A stretch of DNA of 64,000 nucleotides, taken from NCBI RefSeq assembly GCF_032118995.1, contig NC_092657.1:4151891-4215890 (forward strand), written 5' to 3'. A program made the position numbers and the translations under genes. Source of the stretch: Asterias amurensis (taxonomy: Eukaryota > Echinodermata > Asteroidea > Forcipulatida > Asteriidae). The notes beneath the pieces are model-generated. The model searched no databases. It was not told the DNA's origin and saw only the letters and a list, made by a program, of their open reading frames with translations. Below, one piece after another: positions 22,385 through 33,823 of the stretch (position 1 is its first letter; each line of letters opens with the position of its first letter).

Positions 22385-23115
22385 ACACCGGCCTGGTGCT
22401 TCGTTTCTGAGCCCCGAGGGCAAGGGCACCAAGACATGTTCTTCTTGGTAAAGGGCACCCTACAAATGAGGAAAGTGTAGATTTTTATATTGGAACATTT
22501 TAAAGTCACCTGGAAATATATATTTTTTTCTTTCAAACATAAAGAGTATATGCTTACGAACAATAAAACAACTTTATATGTTTAAAAAATATATAAAGTT
22601 GTTTTGGGGCTGACTCCGCCTACCCCTTTTGTGACGTCAATCGAGGCAGACTTTGCCTGCAATGCGTATAGTAAACACACGTGCAAAGTACATGTCGTCC
22701 AAGTCGTGAGTTGGTACATTTCAAAAAGTGTTTTTCTGCATTCAGCAGCAATACACCTGGTCGGCATTGCCGGAAAAAACAAAAAAATTGAAACGTACAA
22801 ACTCACGACTTGGTCCGTACATGTACTTTGCACGTGTGTTTACTATACGCATTGCAGGCAAAGTCTGCCTCGATTGACGTCACGAACAGCGCCCTCTCGG
22901 GTCGGGGTCTACTCTTAAATTTGTAAATAACATAAGAACTGATTGTTTAAAACCGTAGTTAACTGTTTATTCACATTCCACTCATCAAAACACATATATT
23001 AGTGACAAAAGCTTTATTTTGAAAAAATACCACTTCCAGGTGACTTTAAGGGGCTCCGAGGCAATGACCAGGGGCACACTTCCAACAAAGGGTCGTATCA
23101 GGCCTGGGTGTCTAC
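22385..23115. mobile_element. Nested MITEs: TTAAAGTCACCTGGAA element inside a CAGGCCTG-family element
   Basis: The outer element begins near 22385 and resumes at 23050 (GGGGCTCCGAGGCAATGACC). The inner element (about 22500-23050) has TTTAAAGTCACCTGGAA and complement ends, plus a very long inner inverted repeat (arms at 22620-22730 and 22795-22890). A second inner-type copy lies at 52545-53205. Confidence 0.75.
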
Positions 23116-23550
23116 AACCATCACTTGCAACTTTTTTTAAAACCGAGACCTTTTTCATTTCAAAAAGTGGTCAGTTTTTTTTTTATAGATATATCACCGA
23201 AGCGAATATGCCAAGCAGGAAGAATAATTCCTAACAGGAGTACACTTTCTCAGAAACGTATCTGACAGTAACCATCTCTGATTCAAACTTTGGAGCATAA
23301 AAACTGATAATTTTTTGCATAACCACATGACGTGTCTGACAGTAAAGCTTCTCAGATTCAAATTGATGGTGCATATAAAAACTGATATATCTTTACATAA
23401 CCACATTCTCTGAACATCTTCTGTCCTCACTACTTTACTCCTATTGGTCCATAGCCACCAATTGTTTCTGAAATAGAAACTTTGATTGGCTATAATTTTC
23501 CCCTTTTTTTCCTATAAAAGGATGTATTTGTTCGTACTTGTTTTACGCCT

Positions 23551-23580
23551 CTGAAGAAGGTCGGTTTGGATCGAAAGCTA
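23551..23580 (+). other. Hammerhead-like motif
   Basis: CTGAAGA, then an imperfect stem GGTC/GATC with loop, then GAAAGC. One of about nine similar motifs; see findings. Confidence 0.35.
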
Positions 23581-23643
23581 AGGCCATCTACCCTACTCAT
23601 ACATAACCACATTTATACAAAGTGAAATGGAAATGTCTCTCAA

Positions 23644-24030
23644 TTAAAGGCAGTGGACACTATTGGTAATTGTCAAAGACTAGCCTTCACAGTTGGTGTA
23701 TCTCAACATGTGCATAAAATAACAAACCTTTGAAAATTTGAGCTCAATCGGTCATCGAACTTGCGAGATAATAATGAAAGAAAAAACACCCCTGTCACAC
23801 GAAGTTGTGTGCGTTTAGATGGTTGATTTCGAGACCTCGAGTTCTAAAGCTGAGGTCTCGAAATCAAATTCGTGGAAAATTACTTCTTTCTCGTAAAACT
23901 ATGTCACTTCAGGGGGATCCGTTTCTCACAATGTTTTATACCATCAACCTCTCCCCATCACTCGTCACCAAGAAAGGTTTTATGCTAATAAATATTTTGA
24001 GTAATTACCAATAGTATCCACTGCCTTTAA
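23644..24030. mobile_element. MITE-A copy abutting a MITE-B
   Basis: Complete and TTAA-bounded. Its last TTAA is also the first TTAA of the MITE-B at 24027. Confidence 0.9.
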
Positions 24031-24415
24031 AGGAACACGTTGCCTTGGATCGGACGAGTTGGTCAAAACAAAAGCCCTGTAACCGTTTTTTATATAATGC
24101 ATATGGTTGGAAAGATGTTTTAAAAGTAGCATACAATGATCCACACAAGTTTGCCTCGAAATTGCGTGGTTTTCCTTCTACTGTGCGAACTATCACCGTC
24201 GGCCATTTATGGGAGTCAAAATTTTGACCCCCATAAATGGCCGACGTGTTAGTCGACGAGGTAAAAAGAAAACCGTGTAATTTCGAGGCATGTTTGTGTG
24301 GATCATTGTATTCTACTTTTGCAACATCTTTCTACCCATATGCATTTTATAAAAAACGGTTACAAACGTTTTTCAAAGACCAACTCGACCGATCCAAGGC
24401 AACGTGTTCCTTTAA
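24027..24415. mobile_element. MITE-B copy
   Basis: Near-complete palindrome: TTAAAGGAACACGTTGCC start and its complement at the end. The centre is GGCCATTTATGGGAGTCAAA facing its complement. No coding capacity. Confidence 0.9.
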
Positions 24416-24680
24416 GGCTTCTGCCACAACGAGTGATTACCAAACCTATGCCTCCCCTTTAAAATAATGAGCCACAAACGAAACCAAAAACAAAATGTAT
24501 GACTTCTGAGTATAAAGATAGATTTATTAATGAGATGGGGAGGAGTGACCAGCCTCTTCTAAAAAAAAGAAGATTTTTGCTATAATACAAAAAAAATAAC
24601 CGAAGGATATTGGGAGTCATGGCAACGCCTCCCTGAAGAGTTGCGGCGGTTCTCAAATGTGAACAGGTGTTGCGTGACAG

Positions 24681-24717
24681 CAACGTTTTGATCAGTGCCG
24701 TAGAGTGGTCTTCAGGG
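24681..24717 (-). other. Hammerhead-like motif, worn
   Basis: Minus strand CCTGAAGACCACTC ... ACTGATCAAAACGTTG: the GAAA box is changed to AAAA, so activity is unlikely. Confidence 0.3.
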
Positions 24718-25239
24718 AAATGAAGATGTAAAGTATAGTGCGACTATACCCTTAGGCAATGCATTATGCTGTCGACATTTTCACTAGATTCCATTAAACA
24801 GAATCTGAATAGCACAATGGATTTTAAAGGCACTGCCGTCGATTTCACCAAACTCTTCCTAATTTAGGTTTACTCTTAGGACTTAGGACGAGTTAAGTTC
24901 CGTATACCTTAGGCACAACGAACCCATCCTATCTTCAAACGGTGTAAGTTTAATGTAAATCTGTGGACATTGTTTGTTTTGTTACAAAAAGTAACCAAAT
25001 CCATTAATACGGGAATATCTTAATAGATAATGAAAGACAATGGATAATTATATAGTTTTAAACATAATAATAGTTCATGAGTTAAAATAGCTTGTCAAAG
25101 CTTGTAAGCTCGATAGACTAACAAGCGATGGCAACCATTTAAAAACTTTTTTTAACGTCCTTTTAAAATTTATGAAGGTCTACCTTCTTATTATAATTAT
25201 ATTTAAGCCTTTGACGGCTCTACAGCTAGACTTGTTGGC

Positions 25240-25465
25240 TAGTCGTTAATGGTCTGCCACGGTGAGATATTCGAGTTGTGGCGGTGCTCTCGCGAGATCA
25301 CTGCTCTCGCGGGAACTGCTGGTTGCTGACTTCTACTCCCTGTTAAATGGGACCATAGCCGTGAGAGCAGTAGTTTTGCGGGGCCAGCAGTCTCGCGAGA
25401 ATACCGCGGGAATCGCAGAGAGATTCGGAACGCTATCACCGCGACAGACATTTAACGACTTGTCC
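25240..25465. mobile_element. MITE carrying TCTCGCGAGA motifs
   Basis: Imperfect inverted ends (GTCGTTAATGGTCTGCCACG and TCACCGCGACAGACATTTAA). Two CTCTCGCGAG / TCTCGCGAGA palindromes and one CTCTCGCGGG lie inside. Local GC is much higher than in the neighbours. Confidence 0.7.
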
Positions 25466-25914
25466 ACAAGTCTACTCTACAGCCACATATCTTTTTCATG
25501 ACGTACTCTAACTGTGTATCAAATTTTCATACCAAGCAAGTCTAAAGTAAGATTTTCTTTGCTTTTGATATTAATAACAACAACAAAACAGACATTTTAT
25601 AGAGAATATAGTAGTAAGTATAGGATCAAGTCCTAAATAAGCTTTAACATATATATACTTTGACTATTAAGTGTAGAAAAGAATAGACTGTGCAAGTCTC
25701 ACGCGTATCCAAAACGAGAAAACTCCTTGAACGAAGACTATATTTTTCCATGAAATCAAATCTTCTTAAAAATTATATTTGTACAACATGATCTAATTTT
25801 TATAGCCATTTAAAAGCTAAAATATTTGAAAAAGCAGGATTGCGAAACACTTGATATGGTTGGGACCAACTTGGTCCAAGAAGTTGAATATATGAGAGAC
25901 TTGCACAGTCTATA

Positions 25915-26120
25915 GACCGCATTGCTATGAAAGTCGCCAACTTGAAAGCGAACCAAATGCACGTCTAAACGAGACATCAATGAAGCACCCAGCACGCAGC
26001 GTTCCTGGTTTGATTTCTATGGCACTCATACGCACACACGCACACGCACACGCTCACAGATGCCATGTTTGTAGGGCAGGTTTTTGAATGGTGACGTCAT
26101 ATTCAATACGGTCTATACTT
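25915..26120. repeat. Copy of the 6543-6780 repeat
   Basis: TCCTGGTTTGATTTCTATGG, a (CACACG)n-like stretch and TGACGTCATATTCAATACGG match the earlier copy. Confidence 0.6.
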
Positions 26121-26639
26121 TAAGAGTTAAAATACTCAATGAACGCTAGAAGTTTAAAACTCACTCACGATCATAAAATCTTATGCTGATTAATAAGGCC
26201 TCTGTATCATATAAAAAACTCTGCACTAATTTAAAAAGCAAGAAGAACTTTCACTTTGAAAGACGTTTCTTAATTTGTTTGTGTGTTATACTCTTTTTGA
26301 TGAAGATTGTCGGCAAAACCAATTTCAGAAGTCTTCAATGATAGACAACCCTCATATCACTAGGTCAAAGAGTGCCCTCACTGCGTTAAATCAAGACCAA
26401 CCATTGGCTGAGGGTTGAAACTTACACTCTCAAAACTCCCAATCAGAATTACCCAAATTTGGGCGCCATCGAACCTGACCCCTTCTTGGGTCAACATGAC
26501 CCAACAATCTGTGTCCAAATAACACAGAAATGATGCATGAAGTAAAATTGATATAACTATAAAAAAACTATAATAAGTAATTCGTAACACACCGCTGCTG
26601 ATGTTTATGTTTTAAATGTGGGTTTTTTCATAAGCCTTT

Positions 26640-26845
26640 CTGAGGTATGGCGGACGAGATTCGCGCGCGTCACACTTCGCGACTGATGCCATGCTCACCA
26701 TGTTGGTGGTCATTAGGTTTACGTGTAAACGCCGCGTTGCCTAAAATGCGCACTTCACTGAATAACATACGTTCTATTTCTATGGTCAATACGCACAAAT
26801 TTACCACAACTTTACAGTGTTGTAGTATTGTGTCCGCCATACCTC
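26640..26845. repeat. Palindromic MITE (TGAGGTATGGCGGAC ends)
   Basis: TGAGGTATGGCGGAC at 26641 and GTCCGCCATACCTCA at about 26830. The interior shares AAAATGCGCACTTCACTGAA (reverse) with the tandem pair at 32487-32820. Confidence 0.75.
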
Positions 26846-27044
26846 AAAAAGGCCTTTTGGAGGAGCGTCTGTTGAGTTGTACGATGGAATACTGCTACTG
26901 TGGCGCTGTGATCCTCCAGCAGACTCTAGTAGTCATCCTGAGTAACGAAAGACACATAATAAATAATGATAATATTATGCATTTACATTGCGCTTAGTAC
27001 ATGGCTTCTAAGCGCTGAAACATAAAAGTAATGAAATATGGGAA

Positions 27045-27600
27045 TCAATGTGTGGTGAAGAGGTTTTCAACTAGTGGTTAAATCCCAACGAGGCCTGGTT
27101 CTTGATAATTTTACCGAGATGAAGTCGAGGTAAATTATAAAGAAACATGCCTCGGCGGGTCTAAACCACTAGTTGAAAACCGATTCAACACACTTTGATT
27201 CCCATTCATAAATACCTTTTCGGTCAGAAAAATTAACACTTTTTTGTCAAAAAGTAAAATAAATGCAAATTTTTAATTGTTCAATGATTTCTTTCAACAC
27301 AACACCCCTCCAGCTATGAAATGGTAAAGCCCTCCGTCGCCCTCGGGTAAACAACTCCATATAAGGGAATGCGGTGCGCGTATCGCGCGATGTGGCACAA
27401 CTGTTTCAGCCGTTGCTCTCGACCAATAGGAATGAAGAAACTGTCTTTTAAGAACAGGTGCAAGCTCGTGTGTCACGCCCATGTTTCATAACTTTTTACT
27501 GGTCATAAACAAAGGTTTATACACACCCACGTGAGGCACTCTCCACCAATAGGAATAGCGAAACTGTCTGAGGTATTTATGAATACTCAATAAAGTGACC
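27045..27600. repeat. 'Repeat E' copy
   Basis: An inner palindrome (GAGGTTTTCAACTAGTGG ... CCACTAGTTGAAAACC) followed by CAACACAACACCCCTCC and ending GCGAAACTGTCTGAGGTATT. The same order recurs at 41260-41815 and, inverted, at 37838-38198. Confidence 0.75.
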
Positions 27601-27729
27601 ATAACAAAGTAAGTGTACAAAAACACAAAATGACAATGATTGAGAGAAGCACATTTGAACTGGTGTGTATAATAAACTGTGACTTCAAAGAATACAAATC
27701 CATCTTTAGATTATTCTGATCCCTGACAG

Positions 27730-28110
27730 TTAAAGGGAAGGTATGTACACGTTTGGTAATTACTCAAAACAAATATTAACTTAAAAACTGGCTCGGTAAC
27801 GAGCATTGGAGAGCTGTTCGATAGTATAAAACATTGCGGGAAACAACTCCCTCTGAAGTAACATAGTTTTTGATAAAGAGGTAATTTCTCACTAAAATAA
27901 TAAAAGACTTCTAGCTAGAAGTCTTTTATTCCTATCTGAAACCACAAAAATTCGTCCAACGAGGGTGTTGCTTCTTTCATCATTTTCTCGCAACTTCGAT
28001 GACTGATTGAGCTCAAATTTTCACAGGCTTGTTATTTTATGCTTATGATGGAATAAACCAAGTGAGAACACTGGTCTTTGACAATTATCAAACGTGTACA
28101 GTGCCTTTAA
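27730..28110. mobile_element. MITE-A relative (TTAAAGGGAAGGT subfamily)
   Basis: TTAA-bounded, ends GGGAAGGTATGTACACGTTT and CAAACGTGTACAGTGCC; central AAAAGACTTCTAGCTAGAAG hairpin. A shortened copy is at 60131-60325. Confidence 0.8.
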
Positions 28111-28304
28111 ACCCATATGTTTAGTTTAAGATACCCCTATGTTCTAACACCCATTGGGTATTTTCCCAACCCTAACCCTAACCATAATCCTAGCCCTAGC
28201 GTGTTAAATCCTGGGTTTTTTTAAATAGAGTTTTCAGAACATAGAGTTTTCAAAACAAAGGGGTGCCGGAATATAGAGCAGTATACCCCTCCTCCACACC
28301 TAAA

Positions 28305-28715
28305 AAGAATTCAAACTGCTTTTATCTCTGTACCTTTTTTTTTTTCTTTGTTCAAAATAAAAAATGTAGACCTTTTTTTTAATACGGATTATTCTGAATC
28401 CACTTTCAAAGAATTCAAACTGCCTTTTATTTCTGGCTCCAGTTGGTTCAAAAAGGCCAGGTGAACGATTACACAATCCCGGCAACCTTTTCGAGGGAAC
28501 CCCCTTTTAAACCCAAGAAGAACACTTCTTCAAAACAAATTTTGAGTAGACCTTTTCTTCATACGATTATTCAGAATCCACTTTCAAATAATAGAAACTG
28601 CCTTTTATTTCTGGCAGCTCCAGTTACATGTAGTTCAAAAGGGCCAGGTGATATGATTGCGCAATCCTGGCAACCTTTTCGGGGAAACCCCTTATAAACC
28701 CAAGAAGAACTTTTC
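28305..28715. repeat. Tandem duplication, unit about 175 bases
   Basis: Units at about 28387-28560 and 28563-28715 share ATCCACTTTCAAA, ACTGCCTTTTATTTCTGGC and CGGCAACCTTTTCG-like blocks. A partial third unit starts at 28305. Confidence 0.75.
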
Positions 28716-28778
28716 AGTGGAGAATGCTTTCCTCAACACACAAAGACATCATTGTTGAAAATTTCAATCACACAAGGC

Positions 28779-28802
28779 TTACAGTGAGGGGACAACATCC
28801 TG
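28779..28802 (-). CDS. Gene A exon 5, tentative terminal exon
   Basis: A strong pyrimidine-rich acceptor (TTTTGCCTTCGCTCAG) is followed by a phase 0 frame QDVVPSL and a TAA stop. It is short, so the match could be chance. The alternative is read-through of exon 4 into repeat sequence. Confidence 0.4.
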   Translation of the reverse strand, partial: QDVVPSL

Positions 28803-31800
28803 CTGAGCGAAGGCAAAAGAAAAAAATATGTAGGTCTTTGAGCCAGGAGATCGAAGCGCATTCCATTCTCATGATGGTATAAAGTATTATTAGGCCCCGT
28901 CCAAAACAGCGACTCTGGCTACAGCTAGATCAGCACGTCTGTCACTGTTGAAGCAAATAGGCAGACCCGCTGATCTAGCCGTATCTGTAGCCGAAGTGGC
29001 CGTTACGGACACGGCCTAAGTTTGCTTACAATAGACGATCATAGTGGTTTTAAGGCCATTGTCCAGTCTGTGTTAGACTTGATTCAAGTCTTTGATGGCG
29101 GTTATTCTTCTGCACCACGAAAAACGCCCCCACATTATTGGCTATCATGCACCCCAACTCGCAACCTGACAAAAGTTGATCACAAGAGGGCGCTGTTTCA
29201 GGACGACTTAAAAGCCATGATCAAAGACTTGGAACCAAGTCTAGTTCCGGGTTGGCCATGAAACCTCTGTTTACGAAAAAGAGCGACCTTGTGCATTCCA
29301 GTGCCTTTCCGGCAGGCAAGATACTGCACTGGTCCAAGGTTTCAGCCAGAAGTCGTTAAGGGTTTACTAAATTTGTTGACAATTTAAAACCTGGGTATCC
29401 AAAGTTTGTACTAGTCCTAAGTTCTTTGGGAAGCTGACCCCTGGAGAGCTGTTGATAAAATAAACAGTGTTAGAAACGACCCCTTTGAAGTATTAGTTTC
29501 AAAAAAAGTTTGGACCACTCCTAATGTGAAATCAACCCCTGGAGAGCTGATATAATAAAACATTGTAAGAATCGACCTCTTTGAAGTACTGTAGTTTAAA
29601 AAACGGGTAATTTTTCACCGACAAAAATAGAATCTGAAAAAAGCTTCAGGCATGAAGCCTTTTGTCAGGCAACTGAAAACACACAATTCTATGCAACAAC
29701 GTATTTTTATCCCCTTCATCGTGCCACTTACTTGTAGTGGAGCATCAGGAGGCGGAACAGGTCGTTCTTCAGGATGGTCGTCAGCATGCTCTGAAACACG
29801 AGAAAGTAGAGAGAAAACAAAGTGTAAAAGAAGTTGGGTTGGTAAATAGTGGTTGCTTTCGATTAGCTTCCCTGGGTCAACCCTGCAGTGCTCACTCGGG
29901 TGAGCCCCTGACAAGAGCTAATCGAACGATCACACTCGCCCTCTCGTGGTGACGTCATGCACCTCGGGTCACCCCAAGGCAACCCACTCCACGAGCGGGG
30001 CACTAGGGGCTGACCCTGGTGAGCCCCTGGAATGACGTCAAAGCTATTTGAGCATACCGAGGGCAGACCGGGGTCGACCCAAGGAAGCTAATCGAACGCA
30101 CGCATTGATGGAAAATGGGGGAGACGAAGTGCGCCCTCAATAGTCCTGAAACTTGTAATGGCACATTTACAATCAGACACAGTCGCCCTGCCGTCGAGTT
30201 CACCAACTCTTCCTAACTTAGGGTTAATCTTAGGGCTTAAGATGAGTTAAGTTCGGTAATCAAAGACGTTAGGATGCATTGAACCCATCCTGAGTTATAG
30301 CGAGTTACTCATCCTAACTCAAGAAAAGATTAATCTTAGCGTTTCATGAAACGACTGCGTGCCTACACAACAGGGTTCTCACCGTGGTGTCGTTCTTGGA
30401 CGGACCCATGTTCTTCTTCTGATGAGGAAGATGAGGAGTGGCCTCCATGACGATCGCCGTCAGGGTGGCGGCCGTCCGATTGGTGGTCACCGTCTCCACC
30501 GTGATGCGACCCGTGCCTTTCCTGCGAGTTATCGTCGCCGCTTTGTGGCTCCATACTGGGCCCATCATAGTGCTCTGCAGGTGGCACCTGAATCACGAAA
30601 AAAAAAAAAACACACAACCTGTACACCAACTCTTCAAAAATGTAGAAAACACAAAATGGTTACTTTTTTTCTTTCTTTCACTTATTCACAAATTTAAAGG
30701 AATGTTACAAAATTGGTAAGAAAACAAAATTGTGAAGATCACAGATTTACATCAAACTTACACATTCTAATGATGACATCCCTTGAAATATTTCTGCCTG
30801 AAATGTCATATTTGATGAGAAATAAATAGTTTAACTTTTCGTTTGGAGTTTATCGCTCATCCAGTGAGTGTTTTATTCATTTTCTTTTTTAGCATCAATG
30901 TCATGCAAAATTTGTGATCAGTTTACTACTATGTTCTCTTGACCCAGACGGCCGATCAATCTCAAACTTCTAGAGGTTTGTCAGTTAAAGGAACACATTG
31001 CCTTGGATTGGACGAGTTGGTCTATAAAAAAGCGTTTGTAACCGTTTGTAATAAAATGCATATGGTTGGAAAGATGTTTTAAAAGTAGATTACAATGATC
31101 CACACAAGTTTGCCTCGAAATTGCGTGTTTTTCCTTTTACTGTGCGAATTAACACGGTCACCAATTATGGGAGTCAAAAATTTGACTCCCATAAATGGCC
31201 GACTGTGTTAGTGGAAGAGGTAAAAGGAAAAACGGTAAAATTTCGAGGCATGTTTGTGTGGATCATTGTATTCTACTTTTACAGCATCTTTCTACCTATA
31301 TACATTATAACAAACGCTTTTCAAAGACCAACTCTTCCGATCCAAGGCAACGTGTTCCTTTAATGTTTATAGTGGATTACATAAAGTGCTTACACTGCCA
31401 ACTGTTTTGTTAGCAAAACCCATTCTGTAATGTTCCTTTAAAGGCACTTGGTAACGGGTAAAGGGGAGCTGTTGATATTGTGAAACATTGTGAGAAACAG
31501 CTCCCTCTGAAGTTAAGTAGTTTTCAGGAAAAAAGTAATTTTCCACGAATTTGATTTTGAGAACTCAGATTTAGAATTTGAGGTCTCGAAATCAAGCATC
31601 TGAAATCACACAACTTTGTGTGACAAGGGTGTTTTTTGTTTCATTATTATCTCACAACTTTGACGATCAATTGAGCTCAAATTTGCACAGGTTTGTTATT
31701 TTATGCATGTTGAGATACACCAAGTGAGAAGACTGGTCTTTGACAATTACAACTTGTGTCCAGTGTCTTTAATTCACTTATTTTCAAATTAAAGCAATAT

Positions 31801-33337
31801 GTTGGAGAAGTCATAATACACATACCGGTGGTCCCTTCATTTCACAATTGGGACCCCAGTCATAGCATTGTGGCGTACGGTGAGCATGGCTCAAGTGGAA
31901 TCCCAGTAAAGCACCAACGGCCAGAATAGTCAAGAAAACGAGGAGCGAGCAAACGGTGCCCTTTGTCCAGAACGGTCGACGAACCACGCCTACATCAACT
32001 TCTTTCTCAAGCTGTAGGAAAATTTTAAAAAGCTGATGTTAAGAAAAATTAAAGGCACTAGGCACCATTTATAATAGTCAAAGACCAGTATTCTCACTTG
32101 ATGAACTTGTTGGTGTATCCCAACATTTGCAGACACTGGTCTTTGACAATTACCAAACGTTTCCCTTCCCTTTAAAACACTGAGTAACCAGTCAGAATTC
32201 ACTTGGCTTAGTTCAACCTTTACCCTCCCGATCTTATTACATTACTCCCACGCTTTTCCGGGCAAACATTGTTAGGCCTAATTGTTATAATTTGAGTCAA
32301 TTAAACAGATGCTGGTATTAGGTGGCTGCAAATGTCAAAAAACCATTAGCTTAATTGTGTTGTCCAATGTCCATCCTCGTTCTTTATATATACAGTCTTA
32401 TCATCTCAAACAAAGAAGGCACATAAATCATCAGAACCATGGAGGAAAATAATTACTAGAACCAATAACTTATAATGTACATGTATTGACCCAATTCACC
32501 TGACGCCATCATCAGAATAATCTTGGTTTTTGGATGGGCCATTTTGGGGGTCAAATGTCACTGTGCGCTCTTCAGTGAAGTGCGCATTTTAGGCGACGCA
32601 GAATTAAAACATAAACCTATTGACCCATTTCACCTGAAGTCATCATCAGAATAATCTTGGATGCGCCATTTTGGTGGTCAATGTCAATGTGTGTTATTCA
32701 GTGAAGTGCGCATTTTTAGGTGATGCGGCGTTTACACGTAAACCTATTGACCACCAACATGGTGAGCGTGGCATCAGCCACCGCATGTGATGCGCGTGCA
32801 AGGGGTCAATAGACCAACTGTCTTAGTTTGGTACATAAATAGACCAGACCAGAAACTTGGGGCTCTGTATACTCATTTTGGAAAAGTTTCAGTATGGCGC
32901 CACCACTCAGTCATACAGAAAGTTAGTTATCCCTCACTTTTTTAAAGTTGTTGACAAGTGAAGTAATGCAAATGTCAAAATTTAGAGCCTAAGTTCAAGT
33001 TGTTACTCACCCTGGGTCTTCTAGTTTTTCAGCAGCTACTTAATCAGGTTAAGGTAGGGTAGGTAGTCAGAAATAATAATTAATTTAAATAAATACTTAT
33101 TATTATTATAAATATTATTAATATTAATAAAAGATCATGGATTAAAAATAGATGCATGCTGTAAGTGTAAAGTACAGTGAGTGTAACTTTTTGTTTCTAC
33201 CTCAATAGTTTTAATAAACGAAAAAGTACGTGAGTACTTACGGGAATTTCGACAACGCTACATGGTATTGGTGGTAGTTTCTTCCCGGTATCCTTAGCGT
33301 AGAGCTCCTGAGGAGGTGCTACCGTCAATTTCACCAT
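28779..33337 (-). CDS. Gene A: small single-pass membrane protein with a His/Asp-rich tail
   Basis: Five exons: 33337-33242, 32011-31826, 30587-30383, 29790-29732 and tentatively 28802-28779. About 189 residues. Order: 32-residue N-terminus (MVKLTVAPPQ ... CSVVEIP), basic RRPFW, one helix (about 22 residues, VCSLLVFLTILAVGALLGF), then HRTPQCYDWGPNCEMKG. Its two cysteines around WGP match gene D. A 68-residue segment rich in His, Asp, Gly and Ser follows, including GRHPDGDRHGGH and SSSSSSEEEH, then a proline-rich end. Intron phases 0-0-1 equal those of genes B, D and E. A His/Asp-rich outer tail could bind metal ions; that is inference. The family is not one I can name. The start is fixed by paralogy. 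Confidence 0.65.
28905..29013. repeat. Small palindromic element
   Basis: Ends TAGGCCCCGTCC and GGACACGGCCTA; the inner arms pair through GGCTACAGCTAGATCAGC and its complement. Confidence 0.7.
29400..29715. repeat. MITE-A-related fragment in gene A intron 4
   Basis: CTGGAGAGCTGTTGATA, TTGAAGTATTAGTTTC and GCTTCAGGCATGAAGCCTTT are MITE-A2 body motifs. It stops a few bases from the exon 4 donor. A tandem partial copy lies within (around 29500-29600). Confidence 0.55.
29732..29790 (-). CDS. Gene A exon 4
   Basis: Acceptor GTTTCAG, phase 1 in, phase 0 out, donor CAA|GTAAGT. Encodes EHADDHPEERPVPPPDAPLQ. A MITE-A relative begins directly after the donor (29400-29715), so the intron start has been invaded. 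Confidence 0.65.
29860..30105. repeat. GC-rich palindromic element, full copy
   Basis: Arms CGATTAGCTTCCCTGGGTC and GGTCGACCCAAGGAAGCTAA. Two GTGACGTCA / TGACGTCA sites lie in the body. It is in intron 3 of gene A. Other copies: 474-622 and 55283-55530. Confidence 0.8.
30187..30357. repeat. Palindromic MITE (5047 family)
   Basis: AACTCTTCCTAACTTAGGG at the left and its worn complement near 30330, directly beside gene A exon 3. Confidence 0.65.
30383..30587 (-). CDS. Gene A exon 3 (His/Asp/Ser-rich)
   Basis: Acceptor GATTCAG, 68 codons plus one base, donor G|GTGAGA, phase 1. Composition is extreme: 12 His and 9 Asp among 68 residues, with a run of six Ser then Glu. Confidence 0.75.
30985..31363. 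mobile_element. MITE-B copy
   Basis: TTAA-bounded palindrome, in intron 2 of gene A. Confidence 0.9.
31438..31772. mobile_element. MITE-A copy, left arm shortened
   Basis: TTAAAGGCACTTGG start, TCCAGTGTCTTTAA end; about 50 bases after the end of the MITE-B. Confidence 0.8.
31826..32011 (-). CDS. Gene A exon 2 (transmembrane exon)
   Basis: Acceptor CCTACAG, 62 codons, CCG|GTATGT donor. Contains VVRRPFWTKG, the helix, and the CYDWGPNC motif (a likely disulfide). Confidence 0.75.
32048..32178. repeat. Internally deleted MITE-A
   Basis: Both arms are present (AAAGGCACTAGGCACCATTT; CAAACGTTTCCCTTCCC) but the middle is gone, leaving about 130 bases just upstream of gene A exon 2. Confidence 0.7.
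32487..32820. repeat. Tandem duplication, unit about 132 bases
   Basis: Two units share ATCATCAGAATAATCTTGG, GCGCCATTTTGG-like and CAGTGAAGTGCGCATTTTA. The body is related to the MITE at 26640. Confidence 0.7.
33242..33337 (-). CDS. Gene A exon 1
   Basis: ATG at 33337, 32 codons, CCC|GTAAGT donor, phase 0. Ends CSVVEIP, the family's exon 1 signature. Confidence 0.72.
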
Positions 33338-33689
33338 TTTCACCCGTCAAGTTGTTCCAAGTTGCCCCCTCGATCTCGGAACTGCGAAATCAACGTCTTC
33401 AAGTTTTTTTTTCGGAACTCTCAATCAAAATAGATGAAGCCGGATCTGTCATTTACACTTTACGTGTTTTCTGTGAACTCTGCAGTTGATAATTTGCTTT
33501 TCAAAGGGCAGAAAATGACAGTTCAGCGTGTTTATGTGCGAACAGCACGGATGTGGTGAAATGCGTGTACTTTTTTCGGGTTATATTCCAGTCCGGAAAC
33601 CGCCTCTACACTTTGAGTCTGTTTATCACGTAATGGGATAATTTCTGATTGGGCTTGGCAGCCAGACTGCATTTAGCAGAAGGCTCAAT

Positions 33690-33735
33690 ATGCAAATGAC
33701 CACCATTTTTTGATTGATCGCCAAGAATAATGATG
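33690..33735 (-). promoter_or_regulatory. Candidate upstream regulatory sites of gene A
   Basis: An octamer (ATGCAAAT at 33690-33697) and a CRE-like TGATGTCA (about 33729) lie 350-400 bases before the ATG. Gene B has an octamer and a perfect CRE upstream as well. Confidence 0.35.
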
Positions 33736-33823
33736 TCATAAATAAACTTGCGACCTCGATTTTTTTTTATGACAGTCGCACTAGCTAGTGTCAATATTAT
33801 AGGTAGTTGGGCTGGCAATAGTT

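Noticed and set aside
24027-24467. Recurrent frame with CLCGSLYSTF and KDQLDRSKATCSF at several loci
   Set aside because: It is the translation of MITE-B, which is a palindrome without coding constraint; the same text appears wherever MITE-B lies.
28168-28200. Interstitial telomere repeat
   Set aside because: Only about two CCCTAA units in a generally CCTA-rich stretch; too short to call.
29022-29261. Plus-strand frame of 79 residues
   Set aside because: No domain, no splice sites in keeping with a gene, and it lies beside a palindromic element; not supportable.
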